Assembly (NCBI GenBank): GCA_922989275.2
Contig: OV277858.1
Location: 15,546,727 to 15,610,726, forward strand
Source: Gari tellinella
Lineage: Eukaryota > Mollusca > Bivalvia > Cardiida > Psammobiidae
Direction of reading: 5' to 3'
Length of the DNA stretch: 64,000 bases
In this document: one piece after another, positions 1-11,059 of the stretch
How the letters are laid out: every line of letters begins with the position of its first letter
Numbering within the stretch: the first letter of the stretch is position 1
Program-made: the position numbers and the translations under genes
The notes under the pieces: generated by a model
Told to the model about the DNA's origin: nothing
Database searches by the model: none
What the model saw: the letters and a program-made list of their open reading frames with translations, nothing else

Positions 1-149
<149 letters not shown>

Positions 150-154
150 CAGTA

Positions 155-362
155 CACATTCGCTTTATACAAGTATACATGTAGTTATGTCAATGGTGGA
201 ACAGTCATAATATAAATGATAGTATACGATGCATTGAAAACCAGTCGCAAAGTGTAACAAATTTAAAATTTTAATCCCAGAAGGAAATGAAATGTAATTA
301 GTTAACTCACATGCATGCGGTTTACTGCTATAGATATGTGTTATTCAATTACCTCCCTTTAC
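155..362 (+). repeat. Dispersed 0.2-kb repeat, copy 1
   Basis: This segment matches 35004-35215 in direct orientation with only a few differences and small indels. Both copies lie just 3' of GATA repeats and both end at a CTCCCTTTAC sequence. No ORF or pol III box is visible. It may be part of a transposable element whose ends are not resolved here. Confidence 0.8.
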
Positions 363-1431
363 TATTCAATGAAATTATTTACCAACACGCGATATAAACG
401 GTGAGCAAACCAGGAATATTAAATGGCTATTATGTATATACGACGTGTTTGACATACATAAACTAGGTATATGTAATAAAATAAAAGCAATAGTGACGTG
501 GAACAAGTAGATCAATCATGTATTGGGCGGCCACCGCTTAGGAGACCCTTTGGTTGATCAAAATACAGCGATATGTAGCAGCCAGATACAGGGCCAGACA
601 AAAGAGAGAGCCAGTTTTTACGCTAAGCATCGTTCTGATCACTAGATATCCGATATGCGCCCCCAAGAATGTGGTCGTCCAACACAAGAGCTCTATAACT
701 GAGTGAACATGATGTGCACAAAACAAACACAAACATAAAAACAGTGATACTATGAATAGTATCAGTGATTTTCTTGCAGACACTGGAGACACAGACCAGA
801 GGATCCATCAAGGGGTTCTCTGATCTGTATATGCGGTGTCTGTCATTTTGCGTTTCGGTAAATCTATGAATAGTGTTATGCAAACGGTGCAGACCCAGAG
901 GCCTCAAATTATCTGTGTATGCGGTGTATGTCATTTTGCGTGCAGACCGAGAGGTCTCAATTTATATACCACCAACATATGCGTAAAAGACCACATAACA
1001 ATGATGTTCAGATGTTAGTAAATCGGTCAAATCTTTTAACATAGATAAAACCGAACTTAGAGACTACTCGATTAACAGTAGTGGACAGCATTTTCAAATG
1101 TAACAATCATTCAACATCAGTTCTTTATTGATAAACAATTTAATGACATTCAGCGCAACCATGGAGTTTGTCCGGATCTAAACCGTCATATAAGACACTT
1201 TTCACTGTAGCTGACCGCGATTCTCGGACAACATGTGGTGAACTAAATATGGGGGTCCTCTCAAACCGTATAATGAGGTATTAAATTTAAACCTTTATAA
1301 CATGAGCGGATCATGCGCCAATAAAATATGGATACATTTGATGTTTTCCCTTGAAACTACTGTTAGTATGCTAGGGGAAAACTATGATAACATTGAAAAA
1401 CAGTTTGGATCTTGAACAGACACCACAGGGT
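363..1431. other. Unassigned AT-rich DNA with a small imperfect tandem duplication
   Basis: No gene is recognised. Two overlapping minus-strand ORFs at 538-934 show no family motif. At about 820-960 a unit is duplicated: the words TATGCGGTGT, GTCATTTTGCG and GCAGACC occur in order at 821-905 and again at 912-962. The first unit has an extra insert of about 34 bp. A CAGTTTGGATC half-palindrome of the family described at 2438 lies near 1400. Confidence 0.5.
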
Positions 1432-1640
1432 GTTCGGATAGCGCAGTAATAGCGCACCCGCTTCTCAACAATGCAGTCTCGAGTTCGATCCCGCATCGGG
1501 GCTGTATCTGAGAGGGTACATTGGTCGCCGGTTAAAACACGTGGGTTTTATAAGGGCACTTCGGTTTCCTCCCACAGAAATGAGCGAATAAGCCACCATT
1601 TTATCCATTGAGAGAAATTTGAAACTTTAAACACTGTTTG
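1432..1640 (+). mobile_element. tRNA-derived SINE
   Basis: The 5' 70 bases resemble a tRNA carrying an internal RNA polymerase III promoter. An A-box-like TAGCGCAGTAATA lies at about 1439-1451 and a B-box-like GAGTTCGATCCCG at 1481-1493. The acceptor arms do not pair well enough for a functional tRNA. The body continues through a TCGGTTTCCTCCCAC block near 1561-1575. The 3' end is uncertain because no simple-repeat tail is clear. A transcribing but non-coding retroposon head is the simplest reading. Confidence 0.7.
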
Positions 1641-2219
1641 ACACTTGGTTTGAAAAGAATGATTGATATGCTGGGTTGTACGGCACTGCATCACAAAATA
1701 GGTCAAATAGCTCCGATTGAAATGCGAAAACTAATATTTTTAAATAGTAACATACGAAATTTTATCTCAGGTAAAATAAATAACCCAGCATTCTAATAGT
1801 TTACGAACACATGAAAAAAAAAGTTCACTGCTTTATTGTATCATAGAGCCACGACAAAAACATCATGAGGGCTGTCGCCATTAGCACGCCATTCATTCCA
1901 TATTATTATAAATAACAAGTTATATCGGAAAAGGTATCCGTGTCTGACTGCTTACATCTCAACATAATTCACTAGAAAGCAAATAAGGCATTTTGCAACA
2001 GTGTACACAATTATAAGGCTTTTTTTTAAATCATACCGAGTGACTGTCGAACATGTCATTGGCAAGCTCGAGTCTTACAAAGTAGTGAACTACATACATG
2101 CGTTTTAGGACGGACTGTGACACTATTGCCGGTTTTATATATCTGCAAACGGAATACACTAGATTTAATTATTAGTATACTACTAATATTTTGAATTTTA
2201 ACTCATATATCGGTTTTGT
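1641..2219. other. Unassigned AT-rich DNA
   Basis: No ORF of note, repeat match or structural motif was seen beyond A/T runs. Confidence 0.5.
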
Positions 2220-3003
2220 TACCGATGTAGTAACCTAACCCGTACATCTTGGAACCTGATCTGCATGAATACCTTTTAACCAAACGTCGTTGGCATGCGA
2301 AAATTGAGTTGCATTGCAAAGCTTGGTTTACCTTCTACTTGGTATGTAAGTGTCGGTAATTGTCGTCTGCAAAACGTTGCCGTCTGTAACTATTCACAAT
2401 GTTCTGCATTTTTGTACAGAAATTATCAGCAGAATGTCAAACAGTTTGGCACAAGATGAGCCACCGCGTCATGTGGGTTTCGTCTGGATCTAAATTGTTT
2501 GTAACAGTTATAACAAATAAACCCGACGCAGGCAGTAGATGAACCTATCGTCCAATATAAACTCTTTTTTTTACAAACATAATATATTAGCATTGCAGAA
2601 AATAATTTCATCAGTTATTAGAAAATAAGCAGACGACAAGAAAATAGACGATACTTCTAACTGATACAGAATTAGGCCCGAATGGTTTGAGACTTAATTT
2701 TCAAACAACTCGCGTACCGTTACTTTCTACTCGCAATCAGCGGCAGCGAAAAATGTCTATTTCTCCGATAAACCTAACAACAAGCAGATGGCAATTTCAA
2801 TGAGGTGATGAGTTCGGTATATTTATTCGGGCAATTTAATTTATTGATCACCGACACGGACGTCCAAGCAATACATTGCACTTGAAAAATTACCAAGAAG
2901 GAAACTGAATCATTACGCTGTGTTAAATATACAGTTAAACACGTGATGTTTGTGTGCATACTGGTATACATGTTCTACCTTCTCAACTGTGTTGCAGCCT
3001 TGG
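2220..3003 (-). repeat. Dispersed repeat family A, inverted partial copy
   Basis: The reverse complement of this segment matches 15980-16760 along its whole length, with indels. It includes the block around AACAGTTGAGAAGGTAGAA and the block around GTTCCAAGATNTACGGGTTA. It contains one CAAACAGTTTGG palindrome (2438-2501). The minus-strand ORF at 2774-2971 lies in it but has no recognisable domain. I read it as a diverged transposable element of unknown class. Confidence 0.75.
2438..2501. repeat. CAAACAGTTTGG-type palindrome
   Basis: Left arm CAAACAGTTTGG pairs with right arm CTAAATTGTTTG. An inner AGATGAG/CGTCTGGATCT pairing surrounds a loop of about 20 bases. Related hairpins lie near 16500, 22761, 25173, 26965, 28468 and 32674. 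Confidence 0.7.
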
Positions 3004-6000
3004 AGATATCACTACATTTAGGGTCAGCGTGACTGAGACTGAAAGTCGCATAGTGACAGCTTGCTTGGATCAGATGAGAACATGTTAGCAACACTTCTGG
3101 CCTATGTACACTTGTCTCTGCTTGCTCTATTCTTCTGTGCCTTGTAGCATCTCCTCTTTCTTCGTATTACATTGTTTACATCTTCATTCAACCACCAAGT
3201 ATATGCCCCCATATGCACATCTTTGTTTGACAATAACCAGTGTAATATCTATTCAGAAGACATTATTTAAGTTGACGCGGTGTTTTGTGTTGCACATTCC
3301 TCTCATAGGATAGTCTCTGAAGAAAAAGCATTGAGAATTTACCAGAATATCTAAGGCTAATGGTTGTGGAAACTGTGAAGGCATTCAGTGTACAAATATT
3401 TCACGTCTCACTGAATCCAAAATAATTTGAGAGTCCTTACTATCTGTACATGAAGCATTTGATGTATAGATCAGATGTCACTTTTATAAGCAGTTTGGAA
3501 ATTTACAGTCTTTATTTAGCCAATTTAAGTCTTGAACTTGATTTGCCTTTTAACGTGTGAAATAGTCAGTTGGCGAACATCATGATTCAGATATCTAATC
3601 AGAGTTTGTGAGTCATATAAGCTATCTTGAGCAAATGTCATGCCAATAAGAGAGTTATCATTTCTTTGCAGACACTTTAGACTCTGACAAGGAGTTTGTT
3701 AGATATTACATAAGTGTATTTACAGTCTACAGGGCATTTAACAACTTTATGAAAATGTTGGTAGCAAATACACATTTATTTTAATTGAAACTATGATTAT
3801 ATTGAAAAAATATAGCAGAACGCTTATTATGTTTGATACAATCATTTTGTATAAAATATATTAACAGAACAGTTGTAAAACAACGTAGTTTTATCATTAA
3901 ATGCACGTTGGACAATTCTATACTACTATTTGCATCGAAAAGAAGGGGGGAAATCCTAACGCAGGGTGGTTTAGAAGTATTGAAAAAAGTTACATTGGCT
4001 TATCAGATTATACTAGACTTGTTTTTGTTATATCACAACACATAGAGCTTGCAAATCACTTATTCATTTATGTTGCAGTTTGTTTAAGGTTGGACTTTTG
4101 TTGTCAACATCTTAACTGGACTTTAAGGTAAAATACAGCATAATGAACAAATCTTACATTTTCTCACTCGTTTCAGTCCCAAATTCCATGGTGTTACTAC
4201 TCTATATTCTAATAAGAAGTAACACCATAGAGTGATAATAACAGAAATAAAGATCTTATTACATCCCTTTTAATATTTTAGTTTTTGAATTCTCCCCTTA
4301 TCTTGAACTCTGCTTATAATTTATTGTAATAGAACGTGATAAGTGTGTTAATTTTGGATAATAATAAGTTATGTGTTGTTTGGTGTGTTTTTTTAGAAAC
4401 TGTACATGTATAGTATAGGGACACATGAAGTAAGCATTTGAAATGCAAATTATACGGACTAAAATATGCTTAAATATACCTGATATTAGCATTTATAAGC
4501 TCATTTTTTTTTAAAGTTTATGATATGTCTTATTGCATAGAACTGAGAATGAGATGATAAAAATATGTTGGCATTGTATAGTGCGTGAATCCTGATGCAG
4601 TATTTATTCTGTTTCAATTGCAAACATTTCGAAGGGGTAAGTTTCAAAGGGCACTTTTAACAATTGTTTGACGTCAAACCTGTCTGACCTTTTTCAAAAT
4701 GTAACTTAGGTGTCAAATACAAGTAATTTAAACCCTAAATGTTTGCCCTGGATATAGAACACATGCAACATTCCATTCCTTTTTCAGTACATAAGTATGT
4801 CAGTATATCAAAATGTACCACCATAAACTAAAGGGGCTTATTTAAAAATGTATAGTCACAATTGCAATACTTCTACTTCCCTATGTTAAATTGGGTGGCT
4901 GGGGTAAATTAAAACGTTATACAAATCTTAGAAAAGTAAATGTCACATTGAGGGATCGGTAAGAATGGTTCTACACTTTAGGTACAACATGTCGAGTATA
5001 ATGTTTCATTTTAAGCTTCATAATTTAGGCACACTGCTTTTATTAATAGATATTCCTCAAAATCGCTTACTCTTTTGTCGGATAATTTTTCTGTTGACGT
5101 TTCAGTAAGTAAAATAAAGTCATTATTGTTAAAATGTATTGAAATCCAGCATTTTTAAGTTTATTTGATATTTTGTAACTACACTCGCGTAATTCAATAA
5201 AGCATATCGTAATGTCACCTTCTCCTTTTCTAATTCACATTAATTATTATTCACATCTTAGCCTGGAGCGCCCGTTTTTAGTATTTTGTATTGACGAATC
5301 AATCGAACCGTCGTCTTGCTGTTACGGTTGCGTTTAATCTTCAGTTTTACGTGACGTTCCGATAGTTTGTCTATTTTCAGACTCATCTGGATTTCCGTTT
5401 GTTGTGTATTATTCTGTATTAAACTGTTAAATGTATTTCGTTCTGACAGTTCCGAGGTAGGCAGGGACATTATTAGTTTTACTAAGTATATACTTAGTAT
5501 ATTTATGTGAAAACTGATACAAGCTACAAACCTAAAGCAGTCGACAATTATACACCCATGTCTCTACATCGTTGTATTGTAACTCTGTACATCAATGTTT
5601 GTATGGGACAGCCACGTAGAGAGGTTTAATTCGCATTCTGGTCTGACAGCTCTTGCTGATAAATAGGCGGATAAACTGAATAGGGATACAATTGTGTAGA
5701 TGCGAAAGGCCGATATACTTTTCTATACAAATGAAACCTTTATGCCGTTTTGTACGTTCTATTACTGAAATGGTAGTTTCCAAACTACTGAGATGATAAA
5801 TTATTTGTTCGTTTTGTTATATGATATTGTGCTTTCATTTAAAACAATGCAGCAGAACAATTAATTATTACAGCAGAAAATTCATAAAGTTGGGTTCCCT
5901 CTTGAAAAACCTCATAGTTGTTCGTGTATATTGTCAGGTAAATTGTAGATCTCTGTGTAAATTACTTAGGATTTTGTGAAGTAATCGTTTATTATCCTGT

Positions 6001-6479
6001 CACGTGCCTATTTTCCTGACGGATAAAGGGGTGACAGATAAACTTTGCTTTATTATGCTATGTGGTCACATGACCGATGTTATTATGTTAAGTGGTCACA
6101 TGACCTGTAGCCGGAACTATTTTTTTCCACCGATACGCTTATTTTTCCCGCTGTGAGGAAAGATATTCTAAAACTCTTTCAACAGAATCCGACGTGTAAC
6201 CACGTTTATTCGAACCATTCGATGCAATCAAATCGTTAAAGAGTACGCGCCACCAGTCGTTTGCTGACATTCTTCTATAATTGTCTGCCTTTTAGATTTC
6301 CCGAGTGAAAAACACTAGATTTTTAAAGGTTCTTGTATTTCTTTTCAACGTAACTAGGACTTGTCGTCACTGACGTCATCTATATAATAGCGCGCTTTCC
6401 TAAAATAACATAGTTCTTTAGTGAGAATCTTATCTGGACCAAAAATGAGTCTAGCTTTAAAAAATGCATTCTCTATTTA
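3004..6479. other. Unassigned AT-rich DNA with a few short structures
   Basis: No gene is recognised in these 3.5 kb. A hairpin with 11-bp arms (ATGGTGTTACT) spans 4188-4228. The segment 4840-5040 resembles 58430-58620, sharing GGGTAAATTAAAA and ATCGGTAAGAATG in the same order, so it is another old repeat copy. At about 6053-6108 a 30-bp unit containing GTGGTCACATGACC is duplicated in tandem. A CRE-like TGACGTCA followed by a TATA-like TATATAATAG lies at about 6370-6390, but no ORF of size follows. Confidence 0.45.
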
Positions 6480-6499
6480 TTTTACTATTGTGACAAGGA

Positions 6500-6655
6500 T
6501 AAATAGAATATTTGGTTCCTATCTTTGAATGAGAAATGTTATCTGGCTCGGCTTCTGAAAATATCAGGTTCGCCTGTGGCTCACCAGATATATTCATCCG
6601 CCTTGCCAGATAACATTTCTCATTCAAAGCTAGTCACCAATTATTCTCTATTTAA
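6500..6655. repeat. Foldback element
   Basis: Perfect 25-bp inverted arms at about 6519-6543 and 6603-6627 contain the word TTTGAATGAGAAATG. Imperfect pairing extends outward through AGAATATTTGGT versus AGAATAATTGGT. It also extends inward through ATATCAGGTTCGCC versus ATATCTGGTGAGCC. The whole 150 bp is therefore one hairpin. It has no coding potential. This looks like a small foldback or MITE element. Confidence 0.8.
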
Positions 6656-7540
6656 AAATGATAAATAATGAACACTCATACAAGATCATCTATGTATGAC
6701 TAATATATCATGTATACAGATTGTCAAAAATAAAACGGTTCAGTTCGTCTGAATCAAATTCATTCGTAATCGACCATATGTGGTCGATTAAGTACAAAAT
6801 AGGCATGCACATTTCGATAAAAACACGAATTAATATCCAAAAAAGACAGGCATGTCACATTTCATCATAAGTGACTAAGCCGAACAATTATTTTCAACAG
6901 TTATGTGGTTTTGTTTATTGAGGAATGGACATAATTATTGTCAATGACAGCAACGACAACTGGATTACAAAGATAATACATGTTTTCAAGTCTCACGTGA
7001 TCATTTGTACTCAGTTACATGACGAGCAAACCCAATGAAACAAACATGTACAAAAATGTGAAATTTAAAAAACCACTAATCGAAGTAATCAACTGGAACA
7101 CAGGACATCCATTTCAGGGATTTGGGCAGTTTGACATTAAACGTACATGCGATTTAAAAATAATTGAAAGGTTACTTATTGCTATGTTATCAAAACACAT
7201 TTGAAAATATGCCATTGCTGTATGAAACTTCTATAAAATATTAACAACAATAACAACAACAACAATGTCTCAAACGTGTAATCCCACTCATCAGAATGAA
7301 TACTATTAAAATAAATCCTATTCTCAATCGATTAAGTAAAACTGCAATTGCTGAAATGCAGCGTAAAGTCATTAAAATATTATTCAAAAGCACTTTCCTA
7401 CAGTTTGTAAGTAATCTCGGAACTGACAGTTATGAAACTTCATGACAACAATAATGTGTGCTTTGATGCAGTGTAAGTGTTTTTAGAAACTTCACGTGAA
7501 ACATTTCAATACTAACTTATGGCTGATTTTCGTGTGGTTG
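6656..7540. other. Unassigned AT-rich DNA
   Basis: No gene is recognised. A short (AAC)n run lies at about 7243-7264. The 61-residue ORF at 7019-7204 has no family motif. Confidence 0.45.
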
Positions 7541-8239
7541 CTAACACCCCGGTCACACAGAGCCATCGGTGATAGATCGGTTGTTTTTTCGCCAAACTAG
7601 GGAGGGGACCGATGAGGACCGATTTATTACCGATATCACCTATTGGCCACCTGTTTTCCACCTATCAATCGCTATTGAGTAAAGATGAGTTTCGTCGGCG
7701 AAAAATCACCGATTGGGATTTTTAAACGTGCTTAAAATTCTCGATCGGTGAAAATATTTTACAAATAACTAATTGACAACCTGTCTGCTATCGATATCAC
7801 CGACGAGTCACCGATTAACCACCGATAAAGCACCGATGAACTGATACTTACCACCGATGAAAAAAGATGAGAATTAAAACGAAGGATCTCGTCGGTTTTC
7901 ATCGGTTGTTAATGGCAGTTCAATCGGTGATCAATTGGTGATCAATCGGTTGCCCCCAGCATTTCATCAGTGTTTTATCGGTATTCGTCGATTATTGATA
8001 GGTTGTTGGGCGCTTTTAATCGGTGGCCCATAGGTGTTCATGAGTTGCCAATCGGTGGCCAATCGATGGCCAATCGGAGGCGGGGTGGCGTTTCACCGAT
8101 GAACAAATAGTCATCACCGATATCCGGTCACACAGAAAGCCTGAAATTAAAACACTTATGACAACCGATAAAAACAGCAAATAATTCGACCGATTGGGTA
8201 CCGATTTAAGCCCGACCGTCTGTGTGACCGGGTTGTTAG
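7541..8239. mobile_element. 0.7-kb TIR element rich in ATCGGT motifs, copy 1
   Basis: The ends are inverted repeats: CTAACACCCCGGTCACACAG at left, with its near-complement at right closing on TGTTAG. The interior is filled with dozens of ATCGGT or ACCGAT words at irregular spacing, so it can fold extensively. A further internal CCGGTCACACAGA lies at about 8124. No transposase is encoded; the minus ORF at 8016-8318 is low-complexity and crosses the boundary. It is probably non-autonomous. The superfamily is not assigned because no target duplication is clear. Confidence 0.8.
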
Positions 8240-8355
8240 GTGTCAGTCTGTTTTGCTGCTCTTCTTGTTTGTATTGTGTTTGAGTTTTAAAAGATGGCTT
8301 AAGTGTTGTTTTTAACACGCTCCGTATCGTATTGCTGTTCTTCAGTCATGTCCTC

Positions 8356-9038
8356 TTTACACCCCGGTCACACAGAGCCATCGGTGATAAATCGGGTATT
8401 TTTTCGCCAAACTAGGGAGAGGACCGATGAAAAGTTATTTATCACCGACATCACCTATTTACCACCTGTTTTCCACCTATCAATAGCTATTAGGTAAAGA
8501 TGAGTTTCGTCGGGGAAAAATCACCGATGGGGAATTTTAAACGTGTCGATGAAAATATTTTACAAATAACCGATTGACAACCTGTCTCCTACCGATATCA
8601 CCGACGAGTCACCGATAAAGCACCGATAAAGCACCGATGAACTAATACTTACCACATATGAAAAAAGATGAGAATTAAAACGCGGGATCTCGTCGGTTTT
8701 CATCGGTTGTTAATGGAAGTTCAATCGGTGATCAATCGGTGGTCAATCGGTTGCCGCCAGCATTTCATCAGTGTTTTATCGGTATTCATCTATTATTGAT
8801 AGGTTGTTGAGCGCTTTTAATCGGTGGCCCATTGGATTTCATGAGTCGCAATTCGTTTGCCAATCGGTGGCCAATCGGAGGCGGGGTGGCGTTTGACCGA
8901 TGAACAAATATTCATCACCGATACCCGGTCACACAGAAAGCCTGAAATAAAATCACTTATGACAGCCGATCAAAGAACAAATAATTGAACCGATTGGGTA
9001 CCGATTTAAGCCCGACCGTCTATGTAACCGGGATGTTA
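8356..9038. mobile_element. 0.7-kb TIR element rich in ATCGGT motifs, copy 2
   Basis: This is a second copy in the same orientation, 116 bp after copy 1 and collinear with it along its length. Terminal CCCCGGTCACACAG is kept at left, while the right end carries substitutions (CTATGTAACCGGG). It has the same dense ATCGGT/ACCGAT interior and lacks coding capacity. The spacer between the copies (8240-8355) has no obvious similarity to the elements. Confidence 0.8.
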
Positions 9039-10397
9039 CGTTCTTAACAGTGTCGAGGATGTTTAACTGCTGTGACAATTACCACAAATCAATGTCCACA
9101 ATATGTCACAGCAACTTCCTCAAAAGCATCATACACAAGGGGTATTACTCCTGTGAACTTTGCATCTATTTCTTTTTCTTCGGATAAGTGAGCGTCTCCT
9201 CAATTTGATACATTACTAAAATGATCTAGTTCTCAACTACCGAAGTCGCGATAACCAATATCGTTTTTAAAAGGCGATATTTGGCCATCGTGTTTGCTGC
9301 ACCACCCACATCTCCAGTCTGTGAGCCTCCCTTATGAATCAATAATAATGTTGTCCTCTATCAGTTTTCGCTCATATGTGTGGTCCTTCTTGTTGGAATA
9401 TTTGTATAGTTGTTATCGGTTGCTCTATCACATTATATGCATCCTGAAATGTATCATATAATTTAGCCTTGTCTTAGCTTATCAACTATTTCCAAGATAC
9501 TTTGAGTGTTTAGTTTGCTCATGCTACTTTCCTATATAATACTAAACTTATATTCCAATGTACTTTGTTCAATCCGGCATTTTTCTTTAAATCCACGGCC
9601 CAACATATCTAACAGTTAAGAATGTCCTTAGTTGCTTTCATTTTCTGAGGGTAAATCATAAAATAGTTAGAGGAAATTGACGAAAACTAAGCGATATTGA
9701 TTTAATTAGAGAAAATAATATCTTAGAATGCTTCAGAATACGGACCCATGATCTAGATAGATTATAAGCGTCACTATGACAGTAATAATATATGATATGA
9801 ATATACATTTTGGTGTACAGTTGGACCTTAGTTAATCGACCGGATATACTTATCGTAGTTAATAAAACAACAACAACAATTAAAATAAATAACAAATTTT
9901 GCAACTGGTTGCAACAGTAGTTTTTGACATTTATTTCTGTCATGCAATATGTTGCCGTCTGCAGAGTTATGTGCCTTTGTATAAAAGTGGTCGATGAGCG
10001 CAGGTCTGATTGTACCTCGAAACACAGATTCCTTCAAAACTTAACTTTACAACTTAACTTTATTCCTATGTTACCTGTGTATACTGCATATGTTTGTGTT
10101 ATTTCTTTGTTTCTTTCTACTTATTCTGTTTCAATCTGTTCGCCTTTTTCTTCAAATAGCTTTCTGAATAGCATCTTAGACAGTGTGGCATTATGGATCT
10201 ACAGCGTTTTCTGCAGCGGAGCAGACTCTGTGGAGGAGTGTTCAAGTTTATCTGAAAATTTAATGCCCAATGTTTAATGGCCTAGTTTCTTGGAGAGCCA
10301 TTGGTTTGTGTTGCAGCAGAGTCTACTGTAAGCTTTCATTTTTGTATATTTTCTGTTTGATGGTTCGATTTTTCAGATGTATTAGCTCACATGTTAA
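9039..10397. other. Unassigned region upstream of the CR1-like LINE
   Basis: This region may include the LINE 5' UTR or a decayed ORF1, but no ORF1 motif is visible. The 117-residue ORF at 9924-10277 and the 61-residue ORF at 10270-10455 are hydrophobic and Cys-rich, with no domain I recognise. Where the LINE starts cannot be fixed from one copy. Confidence 0.4.
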
Positions 10398-10475
10398 ACA
10401 TTTCAGCCTTTTTTTAGCGAAATATTGTATTCCTCACATTTTTGCATCGTCATGATACTGCTACTGATACAGGCG

Positions 10476-10502
10476 GGTGATGTAGAATTAACCCCAGGTC
10501 CA
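10476..10502 (+). other. 2A-like ribosome-skipping motif (GDVELTPGP)
   Basis: The frame reads GDVELTPGP, preceded by a short hydrophobic run that starts at a Met at 10452 (MILLLIQA). The canonical 2A consensus is D-V/I-E-x-N-P-G-P, with chain separation between the last Gly and Pro. 2A motifs at the N-terminus of ORF2 are known from CR1-like and trypanosome L1Tc non-LTR elements. Here Thr replaces the normally essential Asn, so activity is doubtful. It sits just upstream of the endonuclease, which is the expected place. Confidence 0.8.
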
Positions 10503-11059
10503 ACCACGAATGATTTAACAATATTGCATTTAAACATAAGAAGTATAAGAAACAAGTTGGACTTTATTACGGATTCATTATTAGAGTTTGATATTCTTTG
10601 TTTTACAGAAACCCATTTAAACCTCAGCATATCAGATACTGCATTGCACATATCCAACTATCACAGTTAATCTTATAGAAAGGATAGGTCTAATCATGGC
10701 GGGGGTATTCTTGTTTACGTTTCAAATGATCTAAAGCACTCGCGGATTCTTAATTAGGAAATTTTCTGTAACGAATCTGTGTGGATCAAAATAGAAAATA
10801 AAAGCGAAAGTTATTTATTAGGAGTTTTCTACAGTCCTAAAACAGCAGATCGATTTTTTTCGATAATTATAATCTAAATATAGAAAAAGCCTTTGAGTTA
10901 TCAAATAATATTGTTATTGTAGGAGATTTAAATGAAGATCTATTTAATCAATCATATAGAAATTTAAAACATATACTTATAAATAATATATTGAGAAATG
11001 TCATTACTGAGGCTACTAGAGTTAATGCTTAACTCGATCCAATCATTGTTCCATTTGAT
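10503..11059 (+). pseudogene. LINE ORF2 AP-endonuclease domain, broken
   Basis: After the 2A-like motif the frame shows the endonuclease start LHLNIRSIRNKLDFI and then FTETHL, both typical of the exonuclease-endonuclease-phosphatase fold. The frame stops at 10668-10670. Further typical pieces follow out of one clean frame: HGGGILVYVSNDL near 10695-10730, LLGVFYSPK near 10820-10840 and IVIVGDLNEDL near 10910-10945. An in-frame TAA lies near 11030. The domain would nick target DNA for target-primed reverse transcription. At least two stops and one indel inactivate it. Confidence 0.85.

Noticed and set aside
6365..6500. CRE-like TGACGTCA plus TATA-like box as a host promoter
   Set aside because: Only a 27-codon ORF follows and no exon can be supported. 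Such words arise by chance in AT-rich DNA.
8016..8318. 100-residue minus ORF in the ATCGGT-rich element as a transposase
   Set aside because: It runs past the element end into the spacer and has no catalytic motif.
9924..10455. Two hydrophobic ORFs as an ORF1 of the CR1-like LINE
   Set aside because: They show no coiled coil, RRM, PHD or zinc knuckle. They are probably chance openings in the LINE leader.
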